The notes: generated from the letters alone by a model not told the origin. A stretch of 64,000 nucleotides of DNA from Alistipes sp. Zagget8 (GCA_001941065.1 MSHJ01000015.1:186001-250000); one strand, 5' to 3'; shown: positions 16,607-25,159, counted from the stretch's first letter. Translations and numbers: made by a program.

Positions 16607-17224
16607 TTATTTGATTTCCCGGTCGGGGTTCTTTTTCAGGAACTGCTCCCAGCTCTGCGAACCGCCTTTCGATGCGGCTTTCTTGCCGCCGCCGAGTCCT
16701 TTTACGCGCTCGCCGCCCAATGCGGCGTTGAGCGGGCTGGCCGTGGTGAAATAGTGGCACAGTGCGACGGCCATGCCGTCCGTGGCATCGAGACGCTTGG
16801 GAGGCTGGTCGATGGTGAGCATGCGGCAGACGATCGAGGCCACCTGCTCCTTGGCGGCCGACCCGCGGCCGGTGATGGATTGCTTGATGCGCATCGGGGC
16901 ATATTCGAAGACGTCGATTCCGCGGCTCAGCGCCGCTGCCATCGCCACGCCCTGGGCCCGTCCCAGCTTGAGCATCGACTGCACGTTCTCACCGAAGAAG
17001 GGCGATTCGAGCGCCACCTCGTTCGGGGCGTACTCGTCGACCAGCGCCCCGACGCGCTCGAAGATGTAGCGCAGTTTGGCGTAAGGATCCGGGAGCTTGT
17101 GCAGGTCGATGTCGCCCAGCACGACGGAACGCACCGTGCGTCCTTCGACCTCCAGCACGCCGTAACCCATGTAGTTCGTGCCGGGGTCGATGCCCATGAT
17201 CCTGTATTTTTCGGTGGGTTTCAT
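16607..17224 (-). CDS. ruvC: Holliday junction resolvase RuvC
   Basis: A 205-residue endonuclease that cuts Holliday junctions with RuvAB. The four acidic active-site residues are visible: Asp in IMGIDPGTNYMGYG, Glu in EVALESPFF, and the Asp pair in DATDGMAVALCHY. VKQSITGRGSAAKEQV is the usual DNA-facing block (written IKQSITGRGSAAKEQV here). The C-terminal tail after residue 170 is longer than in E. coli and rich in Lys and Gly (GLGGGKKAASKGGS). It is read with the downstream TlpA-like gene (8-base gap). Confidence 0.95.
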   Translation of the reverse strand: MKPTEKYRIMGIDPGTNYMGYGVLEVEGRTVRSVVLGDIDLHKLPDPYAKLRYIFERVGALVDEYAPNEVALESPFFGENVQSMLKLGRAQGVAMAAALSRGIDVFEYAPMRIKQSITGRGSAAKEQVASIVCRMLTIDQPPKRLDATDGMAVALCHYFTTASPLNAALGGERVKGLGGGKKAASKGGSQSWEQFLKKNPDREIK

Positions 17225-17249
17225 AAGCCGCAGGGCCTTTTCAGGGAAA

Positions 17250-17287
17250 ACACCCCTCCTTCCCGCCGAAACGGAACGGAGGGGTGT
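17250..17287 (-). terminator. Terminator between the second TlpA-like gene and ruvC
   Basis: A perfect 10-bp stem ACACCCCTCC/GGAGGGGTGT is followed on the minus strand by four T. It lies 15 bases after the upstream gene's stop, so ruvC probably has its own promoter or depends on readthrough. Confidence 0.8.
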
Positions 17288-17302
17288 GTAACGATCTGCC
17301 GC

Positions 17303-18361
17303 TTATTGGGCCAGCAGTTCTGCGATTTTCTCGTAAAGCGCCTCTCCGCGGAGGTTCTTGGCGACGATCTTGCCGTCGCTGCCGATCAGGTAGTTCGCCG
17401 GAATGCCCTGCACGGCGTAATCTTTGGCGGCCTGGTTGTCGAAGCCGTTCACCTCGCTGACGTGTATCCAGTTCATGCCGTTCTGGTCGACGGCTGCGAG
17501 CCATTTTTCGCGGTCTTTGTCGAACGATACGCCGTAGATTTCGAAGCCTTTCTTGTGGAATTCGTCATAGGTTTTTTTCAGGTGGGGAACCTCACCCATG
17601 CAGGGGCCGCACCACGAAGCCCAGAAATCGAGCAGGACATATTTGTTACCCGGGGTCTCGACCACCGATTTGAGCGACACCTCCTGCCCCTCGGCATCGG
17701 GCTGTGCGACATCGGTGTAAGGCTGGCCCACGTCGGTCTTGATCTTCTGTCCGGCGCTCTCCTTGAGGGCTTTGAGCACGCTGCTCTGCTGCATCTCCTC
17801 GGGGAAGAGGGCGATCTCGTCCAGCAGTTCCTGTCCCGAAAGTTCGTAACCCAGCTGCTGGGCCAGCAACAGTGCGCCGAAGAGGTTCGTGCGGTTCTGC
17901 TCCATCGTCGTGCGGGTCAGCTGGTCGTATTCCTTCTCGATGGCGTCGCGGCGTTCGTCGCCGGTCGCTTCGTTGCGGAACTCGTCGACCAGTGCGTGGC
18001 TGGTCGTGGCATAGGCGTCGCTGGCGTCGTTGGCCGGCGTACCCGTCACGTGCTTGCGGTAGGCGTTTTCCGCATCGTCGCTCACGGTGATCCGTCCCGG
18101 TTCGAGGATCAGCATCGTCGCGAAGGTCGCCCCCTGGTCGCGGGCGTCGCGCAGGATTGCCACGGCCGGAGTTTCGGCGACGCCCGAGAGGCGGAATTTG
18201 CCCTCCTTGACGACTGCCGAGTCGAGGATGACTTCCTCTTCATCGAAGAGGTATACCATCTTGTTCGCACCGGCTACGGTGCCCTCGACGGTGTATTTGT
18301 TTTTGCTGCCGCAGCTGCACAGCACGGCCGCCGCCGCTGCGAGAATCAGAATCTTTTTCAT
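17303..18361 (-). CDS. TlpA-like thioredoxin-fold lipoprotein with DUF4369
   Basis: A 352-residue lipoprotein (lipobox AVLCSC). A DUF4369-like domain (YTVEGTVAGANKMVYLFDEE, about 23-120) is followed by a helical linker and a TlpA domain. The active site is WCGPCM in LLDFWASWCGPCMGEVPHLK, and the cis-Pro is in GIPANYLIGSDGKIVAKNLRG. It is the same architecture as the protein at 15537-16598 but with Met after the CGPC pair. It acts in periplasmic thiol exchange. It lies 3 bases after the lpxD stop and is probably co-transcribed with lpxD, with a terminator right after it. Confidence 0.9.
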   Translation of the reverse strand: MKKILILAAAAAVLCSCGSKNKYTVEGTVAGANKMVYLFDEEEVILDSAVVKEGKFRLSGVAETPAVAILRDARDQGATFATMLILEPGRITVSDDAENAYRKHVTGTPANDASDAYATTSHALVDEFRNEATGDERRDAIEKEYDQLTRTTMEQNRTNLFGALLLAQQLGYELSGQELLDEIALFPEEMQQSSVLKALKESAGQKIKTDVGQPYTDVAQPDAEGQEVSLKSVVETPGNKYVLLDFWASWCGPCMGEVPHLKKTYDEFHKKGFEIYGVSFDKDREKWLAAVDQNGMNWIHVSEVNGFDNQAAKDYAVQGIPANYLIGSDGKIVAKNLRGEALYEKIAELLAQ

Positions 18362-18364
18362 GAC

Positions 18365-19405
18365 TTATTGGTTTTTGGTGAGTTCTGCGAGTCGTTTTTC
18401 CAGTTCCCGGACCTGCTTTTCCAGCTCGGGCAGCCGTTTGAAAACGGCCGACGAACGGTGGTACTGCATCCCCGGAAGCGCCGGATAGCCCATGCGCACC
18501 TCGTCGTCGGGGACATTTTTGTCGATGCCGCTTTTCGAGGCGATCTTCACGCGGTCGCCGATCACGACGTGGTCCGCAATGCCCACCTGCCCGGCGAGGA
18601 AGCAGTTGCGGCCCACCCGCGAGGTGCCGGCGATGCCGGTCTGGGCCGACGATACGGTGTTCTCGCCGATCTGCACGTTGTGGCCGATCTGGATCAGGTT
18701 GTCGAGTTTCACGCCGCGGCGGATGACCGTCGAATCGGTCTTGGCGCGGTCGATGCAGGTGTTGGCGCCGATTTCCACATCGTCCTCGATGACGACGTTG
18801 CCCAGCTGGGGAATCTTGTCGAAACCGCCCTGCGCATTGGGCATGAATCCGAATCCGTCGGCTCCGATGACGGCTCCGGCGTGCAGGATGCAGTTCGCGC
18901 CCACGACGCAGCCTTCGTAAATCTTCACCCCGGGGTAGAGGACGGTGTTGTCGCCGATCACGACGCCGCGCCCGAGATAGACCTGCGGATAGACCTGGCA
19001 GCCTTTGCCGATCTGCACGCCCTCTTCGACGACCGTGAAATCGCCGATGTAGCATTCGTCGCCCACCTGCGCTTCGGGCGATACCGCGGCGCGGTCGCTG
19101 ATTCCCTTGCGGCGGGGCTTCGCGGCGTTGTACATTTCGAGCAGTTTCACGACGCAGGCTCCTGCGTCGTCTACCTTGACGAGCGTCGCGGCCACCGGCT
19201 GCGCGGGCGTGAATGCCCGGTCGACCAGCACGATCGATGCCCCCGTGGTGTAGAGGAACTGTTCGTATTTGGGGTTGGTGAGATAGCTCAGCGACCCGGC
19301 TTTGCCCTCCTCGATCGACGAGACGGTATGTACCTTTGCGTTCTTGTCGCCGACGATTTCGCCGCCCAGAAATCCGGCGATCATTTCGGCAGTAAATTCC
19401 ATCAT
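18365..19405 (-). CDS. lpxD: UDP-3-O-acylglucosamine N-acyltransferase
   Basis: A 346-residue left-handed beta-helix acyltransferase of lipid A synthesis. Residues 1-100 form the uridine-binding domain ([16 protein letters not shown]), and 110-310 carry hexapeptide repeats such as [16 protein letters not shown] and [20 protein letters not shown]. The catalytic His is in IGHN, and [13 protein letters not shown] is the family signature. The C-terminus is a helix with coiled-coil character ([20 protein letters not shown]). Two Met codons open the gene (19405 and 19402). In many Bacteroidales lpxD sits beside lpxC/fabZ; here it is next to a TlpA lipoprotein. Confidence 0.94.
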   Translation of the reverse strand: MMEFTAEMIAGFLGGEIVGDKNAKVHTVSSIEEGKAGSLSYLTNPKYEQFLYTTGASIVLVDRAFTPAQPVAATLVKVDDAGACVVKLLEMYNAAKPRRKGISDRAAVSPEAQVGDECYIGDFTVVEEGVQIGKGCQVYPQVYLGRGVVIGDNTVLYPGVKIYEGCVVGANCILHAGAVIGADGFGFMPNAQGGFDKIPQLGNVVIEDDVEIGANTCIDRAKTDSTVIRRGVKLDNLIQIGHNVQIGENTVSSAQTGIAGTSRVGRNCFLAGQVGIADHVVIGDRVKIASKSGIDKNVPDDEVRMGYPALPGMQYHRSSAVFKRLPELEKQVRELEKRLAELTKNQ

Positions 19406-19464
19406 AAGCGTATCGTTAAATTTTTGTTATTGTATTTCGTTCATATACCTTCGGCAACGCTGAT

Positions 19465-19580
19465 TTTGCCGCTTTGCGGCATTAAGCCCCTCCCGAGGGA
19501 GGGGTTTGGGGTGGGGTCAGACCTGTAAACGCAACCGAAGGTTGCGACTGCGCCCTTCCTGAGCGCTGCGCGGGCCTGTT
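19465..19580. repeat. Intergenic repeat of the hairpin family, copy 1
   Basis: This space holds GCCGC-TTT-GCGGC, then CCCCTCCC-GA-GGGAGGGG, then GGGGTGGGGTCAGA followed by TGTAAACG and the hairpin CGCAACC-GAA-GGTTGCG. The order TAAGCCCCTCCC / GGGGTGGGGTCAGA / TGTAAACG / small GAA or AAA-loop hairpin is also found at 25160-25340. Confidence 0.6.
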
Positions 19581-19597
19581 TGACCGGATTGCGTTTC

Positions 19598-20068
19598 TCA
19601 TAGGTACTTGTTAATGTCTATTCCCTCGGGCATGAATTCCTCGACGTTGCGGCCGAACGAGAGCACCTCGCGCACGGTCGACGACGAAATGTCGGCCACG
19701 GGCGAGGGGGTGAAAAGCATGACGGTCGTGATGTCGGGATAGATGCGGTGGTTGGTGGACTCCATCGTGCGTTCGTATTCGAAATCGGTGGTGTTCCTGA
19801 CGCCGCGGATGATGGCGCAGGCGCCCGTTGCCTCGGCGAATTCGCCGGTCAGCCCGGTGTAGACGCGGGCTTCGACTCGCTTTTCGCCGCGGAAAACGTC
19901 GTCGATGAGCCGTTTGCGGTTCTCGACGGTCAGCAGCCCCTGCTTCGAGGAGTTGTTGCCGATGCCTATCACCACGCGGTCGAAGAGATTCAGGGCCTCT
20001 TCGACCAGCGCGGCGTGGCCGCGCGTAAACGGGTCGAACGACCCGGGGAATATTGCTGTCCGTTCCAT
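19598..20068 (-). CDS. coaD: Phosphopantetheine adenylyltransferase
   Basis: A 156-residue enzyme that makes dephospho-CoA from 4'-phosphopantetheine and ATP. FPGSFDPFTRGH near the start holds the HxGH-type motif (TRGH), and SSSTVREVLSFGRNV is the C-terminal ATP-binding motif. GACAIIRGVRNTTDFEYE is the substrate-binding block. The start at 20068 (MERTAIFPGS) fits the family better than the Met three codons upstream (20077). A TTTG/TACCTTTG promoter is 50 bases upstream. Confidence 0.94.
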   Translation of the reverse strand: MERTAIFPGSFDPFTRGHAALVEEALNLFDRVVIGIGNNSSKQGLLTVENRKRLIDDVFRGEKRVEARVYTGLTGEFAEATGACAIIRGVRNTTDFEYERTMESTNHRIYPDITTVMLFTPSPVADISSSTVREVLSFGRNVEEFMPEGIDINKYL

Positions 20069-20119
20069 AATAATCAATAAGGTACGAATAAATCGGACGG
20101 GTCCGACCTGTTACGACTC

Positions 20120-20150
20120 CAAAGGTACGAAAAAACCGAAAAGGAGCAAA
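20120..20150 (-). promoter_or_regulatory. Promoter of coaD
   Basis: TTTG (20150-20147) and TACCTTTG (20127-20120) on the minus strand are 19 bases apart. A second TACCTTTG (20223-20216) lies about 95 bases upstream without a matching -33 box. Confidence 0.65.
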
Positions 20151-20225
20151 AACGAATTGTGGGCGGCTCAGCAAAACGGCCCGTTCTCCTGAAAGCGCCC
20201 TGACGGCACCGACACCAAAGGTAGG

Positions 20226-20260
20226 AAAAAAACGGAAATACCGCCGTATTTTCCGTTTTT
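20226..20260. terminator. Terminator after the DUF6549-like gene
   Basis: An A-rich 14-bp stem (20227-20240 with 20247-20260, ...ACGGAAATA/TATTTTCCGT...) with loop CCGCCG. It lies 18 bases after the stop codon, with T runs on both strands. Confidence 0.75.
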
Positions 20261-20277
20261 ATTCGTGCGAAACGGGT

Positions 20278-20871
20278 TCAGCGCTCGACCTTCACGTATT
20301 CGGCGTGGACAATCCGCGTGTGGGGATTCGTCGAGACAATCTCCTGCCGGAGGGCCTTTGTGCCCCAGCGGATGAACAGAAAGCGGCGGGGAATGCGGTG
20401 TACGACCTGCCGCAGGGTGTCGACGCTGCGGATGCGGCACACGGCCGAGTCGCGTCCGATGCGCCCTTCGACCGAGACCCACGGGTCGCGCCAGCGGAAC
20501 AGCCGCACGGTGTCGTGCACGAAGACCGAATCGCGGACCCGGATGACGACCGTGTCGCGCAGCGGCGCACGGATTTCGGCTTCGGTGGTCGTCATGGCCT
20601 TTGCGGCGGCTTCCAGCCGGCGGATTTTGATTCCCAGCCGGCGGATTTCTTCGGCGTCGTCCGTGCGCAGGCGCTCGAACTCCCCGCAGCGCAACCGCAG
20701 GACCTGCGCCGAGGCGGCCTCCTGCCCGGCCTGGGTGCGGTAATGCGCGACGTCGGAGGCCAACGCCTCCTGATTCTGAACCAGCCGCCGGGTTTCGGTG
20801 TGGTAACGGCGGCAGGTGACGACCAGCAACGCGGTCACGAGGACCGCGTATAAAAAGAGGTATTTTTTCAT
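20278..20871 (-). CDS. DUF6549-like small membrane-anchored coiled-coil protein
   Basis: A 197-residue protein with one N-terminal TM helix (YLFLYAVLVTALLVVTC), a long coiled coil (about 30-95, LVQNQEALASDVAHYRTQAG...RLEAAAKAMTTTEAEIR), then a beta-rich part with RDTVVIRVRDSVFVHDTVR, PWVSVEGRIGRD and the ending STNPHTRIVHAEYVKVER. This layout resembles DUF6549 proteins of Bacteroidetes phages and prophages, where they lie near lysis genes; the match is from memory. No other phage gene is near, so it is either an orphan or a domesticated gene. Its function is unknown. Confidence 0.6.
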   Translation of the reverse strand: MKKYLFLYAVLVTALLVVTCRRYHTETRRLVQNQEALASDVAHYRTQAGQEAASAQVLRLRCGEFERLRTDDAEEIRRLGIKIRRLEAAAKAMTTTEAEIRAPLRDTVVIRVRDSVFVHDTVRLFRWRDPWVSVEGRIGRDSAVCRIRSVDTLRQVVHRIPRRFLFIRWGTKALRQEIVSTNPHTRIVHAEYVKVER

Positions 20872-20925
20872 GATTTTCGGGTTTTGATTCCCCGAAAGAT
20901 AAGGCGGAAAGCCCCGGTGCGGTTT

Positions 20926-21645
20926 CTATTTTTTTAGAAAAAGCCCTTCCGCAGCCGTCGCGATGCGCTCGGCGACCAGCGTCATCAGCGGCTGCCCGTC
21001 GCAGCGTGCGAGGGCGGTGATGCCCCTATGGTCGGCGAAGAAGAGCTCGTCGATCCGCCGCAGGTCCCCGCGTCCGAAAGGCTCCTCGCGCAGCTCCAAC
21101 CCTGCGGCCTGCACGGCCCGCACGGCCAGTTCGCGCTCGACGCTCCCCGCTCCGGGCGCGGCCAGCACCGTGTGTCCCGTGACGGCGAACAGCGGAGCGT
21201 TGTCGGCATCGCGGAGGATTCCGTTCCGGTCGCAGCGCACGGCTGTTTCGGCTCCCGCCTGCCCGGCCATCCGGCGGGCCAGCTGCGCCGCCGCCTCGCG
21301 GGCTGAGGTCGGGGCCTCGGTGAGCGGCAGTTCGTAGCAGAGCGTCACGGCCTCGGGGGTCAGGCTCCGGAAGGCGTAGCCGTCGTAGAGCGACACGCCC
21401 GCGGGTATGAGCCGCTCCTTCCCGTCGGGCCCCAATTCGATGCGCACGAATCCCGACACGCCCGTCGGATAGCGTTCCGCGGCGGCAAGGGCCTCGATGC
21501 GTTCCGCGAGCTGTGCCGCTCCGGGCGCATACCGCCGGCCGAACAGCTCGTGCGACGCCGCGTCGAGCACGGCGATGTGCGCCGCGACGTTCCGCGCGTG
21601 TCCCCGGGCGAGGTGGACGGTCTGGTATAGGTAAAGTTCCGTCAA
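20926..21645 (-). CDS. Aminotransferase class IV-like protein, TTG start, active-site Lys not evident
   Basis: A 239-residue fold-type IV PLP enzyme homologue (PabC/branched-chain aminotransferase-like). The N-terminal part (YLYQTVHLARGHARNVAAHI) and the late part (NAPLFAVTGHTVLAAPGAGS, then VERELAVRAVQAAGLELREE and RRIDELFFADHRGITAL) follow the family. In active members a Lys lies in a stretch such as K-x-x-N-x-L before the ADEALL block, and a Glu in the vxE-x-x-x-xN turn. Here the matching stretch reads TSAREAAAQLARR and ILRDADNAP, so neither is obvious. The start is TTG at 21645, overlapping the holA stop (TTGA); the frame is open farther upstream but only antisense-like. It may be catalytically dead or use another residue. 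Confidence 0.7.
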   Translation of the reverse strand: MTELYLYQTVHLARGHARNVAAHIAVLDAASHELFGRRYAPGAAQLAERIEALAAAERYPTGVSGFVRIELGPDGKERLIPAGVSLYDGYAFRSLTPEAVTLCYELPLTEAPTSAREAAAQLARRMAGQAGAETAVRCDRNGILRDADNAPLFAVTGHTVLAAPGAGSVERELAVRAVQAAGLELREEPFGRGDLRRIDELFFADHRGITALARCDGQPLMTLVAERIATAAEGLFLKK

Positions 21646-22712
21646 AGCAGGAAGATTTTCAGCAGCAGTTCGCGCAGCAGTTCGCCGTCCGGAGCGCCTC
21701 CGGCGTTGAGTCCCTTGCTCTTGGCGTCGTATTCGCGCAGCAGTCCCAGGATGTTGAACACCTTGCGGTTGTCCCACGCGGCGGAGTTCTGTTTGATCTC
21801 CCCGAGGACATAGGTATTGCTTTTCCGCAGGATGCGCATCAGCTCCATGTCCTGCGGAAATGCCTGGCCTTTGTGCCGTGCGAGCCAGCGCAGGTAGTTG
21901 ACGACGAACAGGTCGCGGAACTGTCCGAACAGCGCCATGATCGTCAGCAGCAGCGGGTTCTCCTTGGGGTTGCGGGCGAAATGGTCGGCGATCATCAGTG
22001 CGCGGCCCATGTCCCTTGTGACCACGGCCTTGCACAGCTCGAAATTGTTGAAATCCTTCGAGATGCCGATGTTGGCCTCGATGTCGGCATCGGTGATGCG
22101 CGTCGTGCCCTGGGGCATCGACACGGTGAGTTTTTTCAGCTCGTTGGAGATCTTCGCGATGTCGGTTCCCAGGTGGTCCGTCAGCATCGACAGCGCCTTG
22201 GCGTCGATTGTGAGCCCCTGCTTCTTGATGAATTGTTGCAGCCACGCCGCGATTTCGTAGTCGCGCGGCCGCACCGATTCCAGCACCGTGCCGTTCGCCG
22301 CACACCCCTTGTAAAAGGCCGAACGCTTGTCGGCGTTTTTCTCCTTGTGGCAGAGGATCAGAATGGTCGTGGGCGAGGGCTTTTGGGTGTAGAGCGAGAG
22401 TTTGTCCAGCCCTTTGAGCTGCTGGGCCTCCTTGACAATCACCACCTGGTAGGACCCCATCATCGGCATCTGTCGGCAGAGGTTGATGACCTGCCCCGCC
22501 TCGGTGTCGCGGCCGTAGACCGTGATCTGGTTGAAGGTCCGCGAAGCCTCGTCGAGAATCGACGCCGCCAGCCGGTCGGCGAGGGCGTCGATGAAATAAC
22601 TCTCCTCGCCCATCAGCAGGTAGATGCCGGAAAACCGGCGTGCCGCGACCTCGGCGGCGATTCGCTCGTATTCGGCGACGGAATCCTTGAATTTCAGGGT
22701 ACTTTTGGCCAT
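21642..22712 (-). CDS. holA: DNA polymerase III delta subunit
   Basis: A 356-residue clamp-loader subunit. GIYLLMGEESYFIDALADRL is the family's N-terminal signature, followed by VIVKEAQQLKGLDKLSLYTQ in the Walker B-like region and a helical C-terminal collar domain (ENPLLLTIMALFGQFRDLFV). It opens the beta clamp for loading on DNA. It is 3 bases after tilS and overlaps the TTG start of the next gene by 4 bases, so all four genes from murB read as one operon. Confidence 0.93.
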   Translation of the reverse strand: MAKSTLKFKDSVAEYERIAAEVAARRFSGIYLLMGEESYFIDALADRLAASILDEASRTFNQITVYGRDTEAGQVINLCRQMPMMGSYQVVIVKEAQQLKGLDKLSLYTQKPSPTTILILCHKEKNADKRSAFYKGCAANGTVLESVRPRDYEIAAWLQQFIKKQGLTIDAKALSMLTDHLGTDIAKISNELKKLTVSMPQGTTRITDADIEANIGISKDFNNFELCKAVVTRDMGRALMIADHFARNPKENPLLLTIMALFGQFRDLFVVNYLRWLARHKGQAFPQDMELMRILRKSNTYVLGEIKQNSAAWDNRKVFNILGLLREYDAKSKGLNAGGAPDGELLRELLLKIFLL

Positions 22713-22715
22713 CTT

Positions 22716-24059
22716 CTATACGATCTCTTTGGTGATGCGCAGCACGTTCTCCGTCTCGGGCGTCAGGCGGTAGCGGTCGTCGATGCGGCGTCCCACGAGC
22801 CACACGATTTCGTTGCCCGACAGGAGCACGAACTGCCGCTGTTTCTCGGCCACGGAGACCTTGGCGTCGATGAGGAAATCCGACACTTTCTTGCGGCCCG
22901 TCATGCCGAACGGCACGAACCAGTCGCCCTCCTGCCAGCGGCGGAGCGTGAGCGGGAATTGCAGTTTGTCGGCATCGACCTGCGCGGTGTTCTCGGGCAC
23001 GCCGAAATTCTTGATCGTGTCGATGTCGCAGTACTCGTAGTAGAGCACCGAGTTGCCGCAGTAGCTGCGCAGGGCGCCCTTTCGCACCGTCGTGAGGCAT
23101 TCGTCGCCGGGGGCGATCGGCGCCACGACGATTCGTCCGCGGTCGACGCAGGCCACGTGTTCCCGGGCGTAGAACCGCCGTCCCGTGGCTCCCTGCTCGA
23201 GGGCGTGGCACAGCGAGTCGATCACGTCGCCTTTGAACCCGTATCCCGAACTGAGCAGTTCGTAGATCACGAATCCCTGCGGGAAGGCCGGGTCGAGCCG
23301 GTCGAGGTGGATGGTGTCGATCCCCGTGTCCGAGGTGACCGCCTCGCCGCGGATGCGCTCGATGCCGTGGTTGATGAATAACTGGGCGTCGGTCAGCCGT
23401 GCGAGGTTGCGGCTCATCAGGCTCGTGAACTTGGGGTTGATTTCGCGGATGCGGGGGATGAGTCCCAGCCGGATTTTGTTGCGCAGGTATTTGGTCGAAC
23501 GGTTCGACGAATCCTCCCGGAAAGGGATGTGATTCGCCACGGCGTACTCCAGAATCTCCTTGCGTGAGGCGAACATCAGCGGGCGGATGATTTTCCCGAC
23601 CTGGGTCGATATTCCCGTCAGGCCCCGTAGTCCGGTTCCTCGCAGGAGGTTGATGAAAAAGGTCTCGATCGAATCGTCGGCGTGGTGGGCGATGGCCACG
23701 GCCGTGTAGCCGTGTTCGCGGCTCAGGGCGTCGAACCAGGCGTAGCGCAGCCGCCGGGCCGCCATCTCCATCGACTCGCCCGTGCGCTCCATCTCGGCCG
23801 TGGTTTCGAACCGTTTGTTGTAGAATTCCGCGCCGTATTTGCGGGCTTCCTCCTCCACCAGCACCTCGTCCTCGTCGCTCTCGGCGCCCCGCAGCTGGAA
23901 ATTGCAGTGGGCCACGCCCACCGAATAGCCGCAGCGGGTGAACAGCGAGAGCATCACCATCGAATCCACACCGCCCGAGACGGTCAGCAGGATTTTGTCG
24001 TCGTGCGTGGCGAGGTTGTTCTCGTCGATGTAGCGCTGAAACGTATCGATCAGGTTCAT
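22716..24059 (-). CDS. tilS: tRNA(Ile)-lysidine synthase
   Basis: A 447-residue N-type ATP pyrophosphatase with the PP-loop SGGVDSM at residues 28-34. AIAHHADDSIETFFINLLRG is the second motif, followed by RPLMFASRKEILEYA and the C-terminal TilS domain (LRRWQEGDWFVPFGMTGRKK). It puts lysine on C34 of tRNA-Ile so that AUA codons are read correctly. It is one base after the murB stop and precedes holA. Confidence 0.95.
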   Translation of the reverse strand: MNLIDTFQRYIDENNLATHDDKILLTVSGGVDSMVMLSLFTRCGYSVGVAHCNFQLRGAESDEDEVLVEEEARKYGAEFYNKRFETTAEMERTGESMEMAARRLRYAWFDALSREHGYTAVAIAHHADDSIETFFINLLRGTGLRGLTGISTQVGKIIRPLMFASRKEILEYAVANHIPFREDSSNRSTKYLRNKIRLGLIPRIREINPKFTSLMSRNLARLTDAQLFINHGIERIRGEAVTSDTGIDTIHLDRLDPAFPQGFVIYELLSSGYGFKGDVIDSLCHALEQGATGRRFYAREHVACVDRGRIVVAPIAPGDECLTTVRKGALRSYCGNSVLYYEYCDIDTIKNFGVPENTAQVDADKLQFPLTLRRWQEGDWFVPFGMTGRKKVSDFLIDAKVSVAEKQRQFVLLSGNEIVWLVGRRIDDRYRLTPETENVLRITKEIV

Positions 24060-24060
24060 A

Positions 24061-25068
24061 TTACAAAATGTTAACCTCCGTGTCTATCCCGATGCCGAAT
24101 TTCTCGCGGACTTTCTCCTGCACCCTGCGGGCGAAGGCAATCACCTCGCCGCCCATGGCGCCGCCGTAATTCACCAGCACCAGCGCCTGCCGCTCGTGGA
24201 CCCCGACGGAGCCTTCGCGGTGGCCTTTCATGCCGGCCCGGTCGATCAGCCATCCGGCGGCCAGCTTCACGCGGCCTTCGGGAGCGGGGTAGTGCGGCAT
24301 TTCGGGATACTCCGCGAGCAGCCGCTCCGCCACGGCCGCTTCGACCACCGGATTCTTGAAAAAACTGCCCGCATTGCCCAGCACGGCCGGATCGGGGAGT
24401 TTCGCCCGGCGGATCGAGCAAATCGCCTCGCGGATGTTGCGCAGCGTCACGCCTCCGCGGGCCTTGACCTCGCGTTCCACGTCGCCGTAGCCCAGCCTGG
24501 GTTGAGGCGTGTGCGAGAGTGCGATTTCGACGGCGGTGATGATGACGCGTCCTTTCAGGTCGTGCTTGAAGACGCTCTCGCGGTATCCGAATCCGCAGTG
24601 CGCGGCGTCGAGCGTCAGCAGGGCGCCCGTCTCGACGCAGAACATTTCGACCCGCCGGATCACGTCCTTCGCCTCGCAGCCGTAGGCCCCGATGTTCTGC
24701 ACCGGAGCCGCTCCGGCCTTGCCGGGGATCAGCGAAAGATTCTCGATGCCCCACAGCCCGCGTTCGACGGCCCATTCCACCAGGTCGTCCCACTCGACGC
24801 CTGCATCGGCCCGCACGCGGACTTCGCTGCCGTCGTCGCCCAGGACGGCGATCTGCCGGGCGACGGGGGTCAGGAGCACGCCGTTGTAATCCTCGGTGAA
24901 GAGGATGTTGTTGCCGCCCGCGAGCACCGTCCACCGTTCGGGAGTCCCTGCGGCGAAAAACGTGCGCAGGTCCTCGGGGGTTTCGAACTCGACGAGGCGT
25001 GCGGCCTGCTGATCGACGCCGAAACTGTTGCGCCGGCGCAGGCTGATTGGGTGAAATTCTCGGATCAT
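24061..25068 (-). CDS. murB: UDP-N-acetylenolpyruvoylglucosamine reductase (type I)
   Basis: A 335-residue FAD enzyme of peptidoglycan precursor synthesis. VLAGGNNILF binds FAD, IPGKAGAAPVQNIGAYGCE is the hallmark, and YRESVFKHDL and GNAGSFFKNP (catalytic Ser) follow; the C-terminus GIDTEVNIL carries the Glu. The Tyr loop of type I enzymes is present. The open frame runs to 25236, but the start at 25068 (MIREFHPISL) is standard, with a TAACTTTG -7 box 6 bases upstream, inside a perfect dyad. It leads the murB-tilS-holA-aminotransferase-like operon. Confidence 0.94.
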   Translation of the reverse strand: MIREFHPISLRRRNSFGVDQQAARLVEFETPEDLRTFFAAGTPERWTVLAGGNNILFTEDYNGVLLTPVARQIAVLGDDGSEVRVRADAGVEWDDLVEWAVERGLWGIENLSLIPGKAGAAPVQNIGAYGCEAKDVIRRVEMFCVETGALLTLDAAHCGFGYRESVFKHDLKGRVIITAVEIALSHTPQPRLGYGDVEREVKARGGVTLRNIREAICSIRRAKLPDPAVLGNAGSFFKNPVVEAAVAERLLAEYPEMPHYPAPEGRVKLAAGWLIDRAGMKGHREGSVGVHERQALVLVNYGGAMGGEVIAFARRVQEKVREKFGIGIDTEVNIL

Positions 25069-25074
25069 GATGTG

Positions 25075-25103
25075 CAAAGTTACGAAATATTTGCGTAACT
25101 TTG
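25075..25103. promoter_or_regulatory. Symmetric promoter dyad upstream of murB
   Basis: CAAAGTTACG (25075-25084) and CGTAACTTTG (25094-25103) form a perfect 10-bp inverted repeat around a 9-base spacer. Each arm contains TAACTTTG, a TAnnTTTG -7 box, one pointing at murB and one at the DUF4301 gene. No TTTG is seen at the usual distance on either strand. Confidence 0.5.
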
Positions 25104-25159
25104 AATAATAATCCGGCCGATTATAGGGTCGTCCCGGCAGAAACGATTCATGCGCAGCA

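Noticed and set aside
19500..19520. G-rich stretch GGGGTTTGGGGTGGGGT as a regulatory G-quadruplex
   Set aside because: It is explained by the stem and flank of the intergenic repeat, which is found in both orientations without a fixed link to any gene.
16601..19528. A plus-strand open frame of 975 codons
   Set aside because: It runs opposite ruvC, a TlpA gene and lpxD together, so it cannot be a real gene without displacing three well-supported ones.
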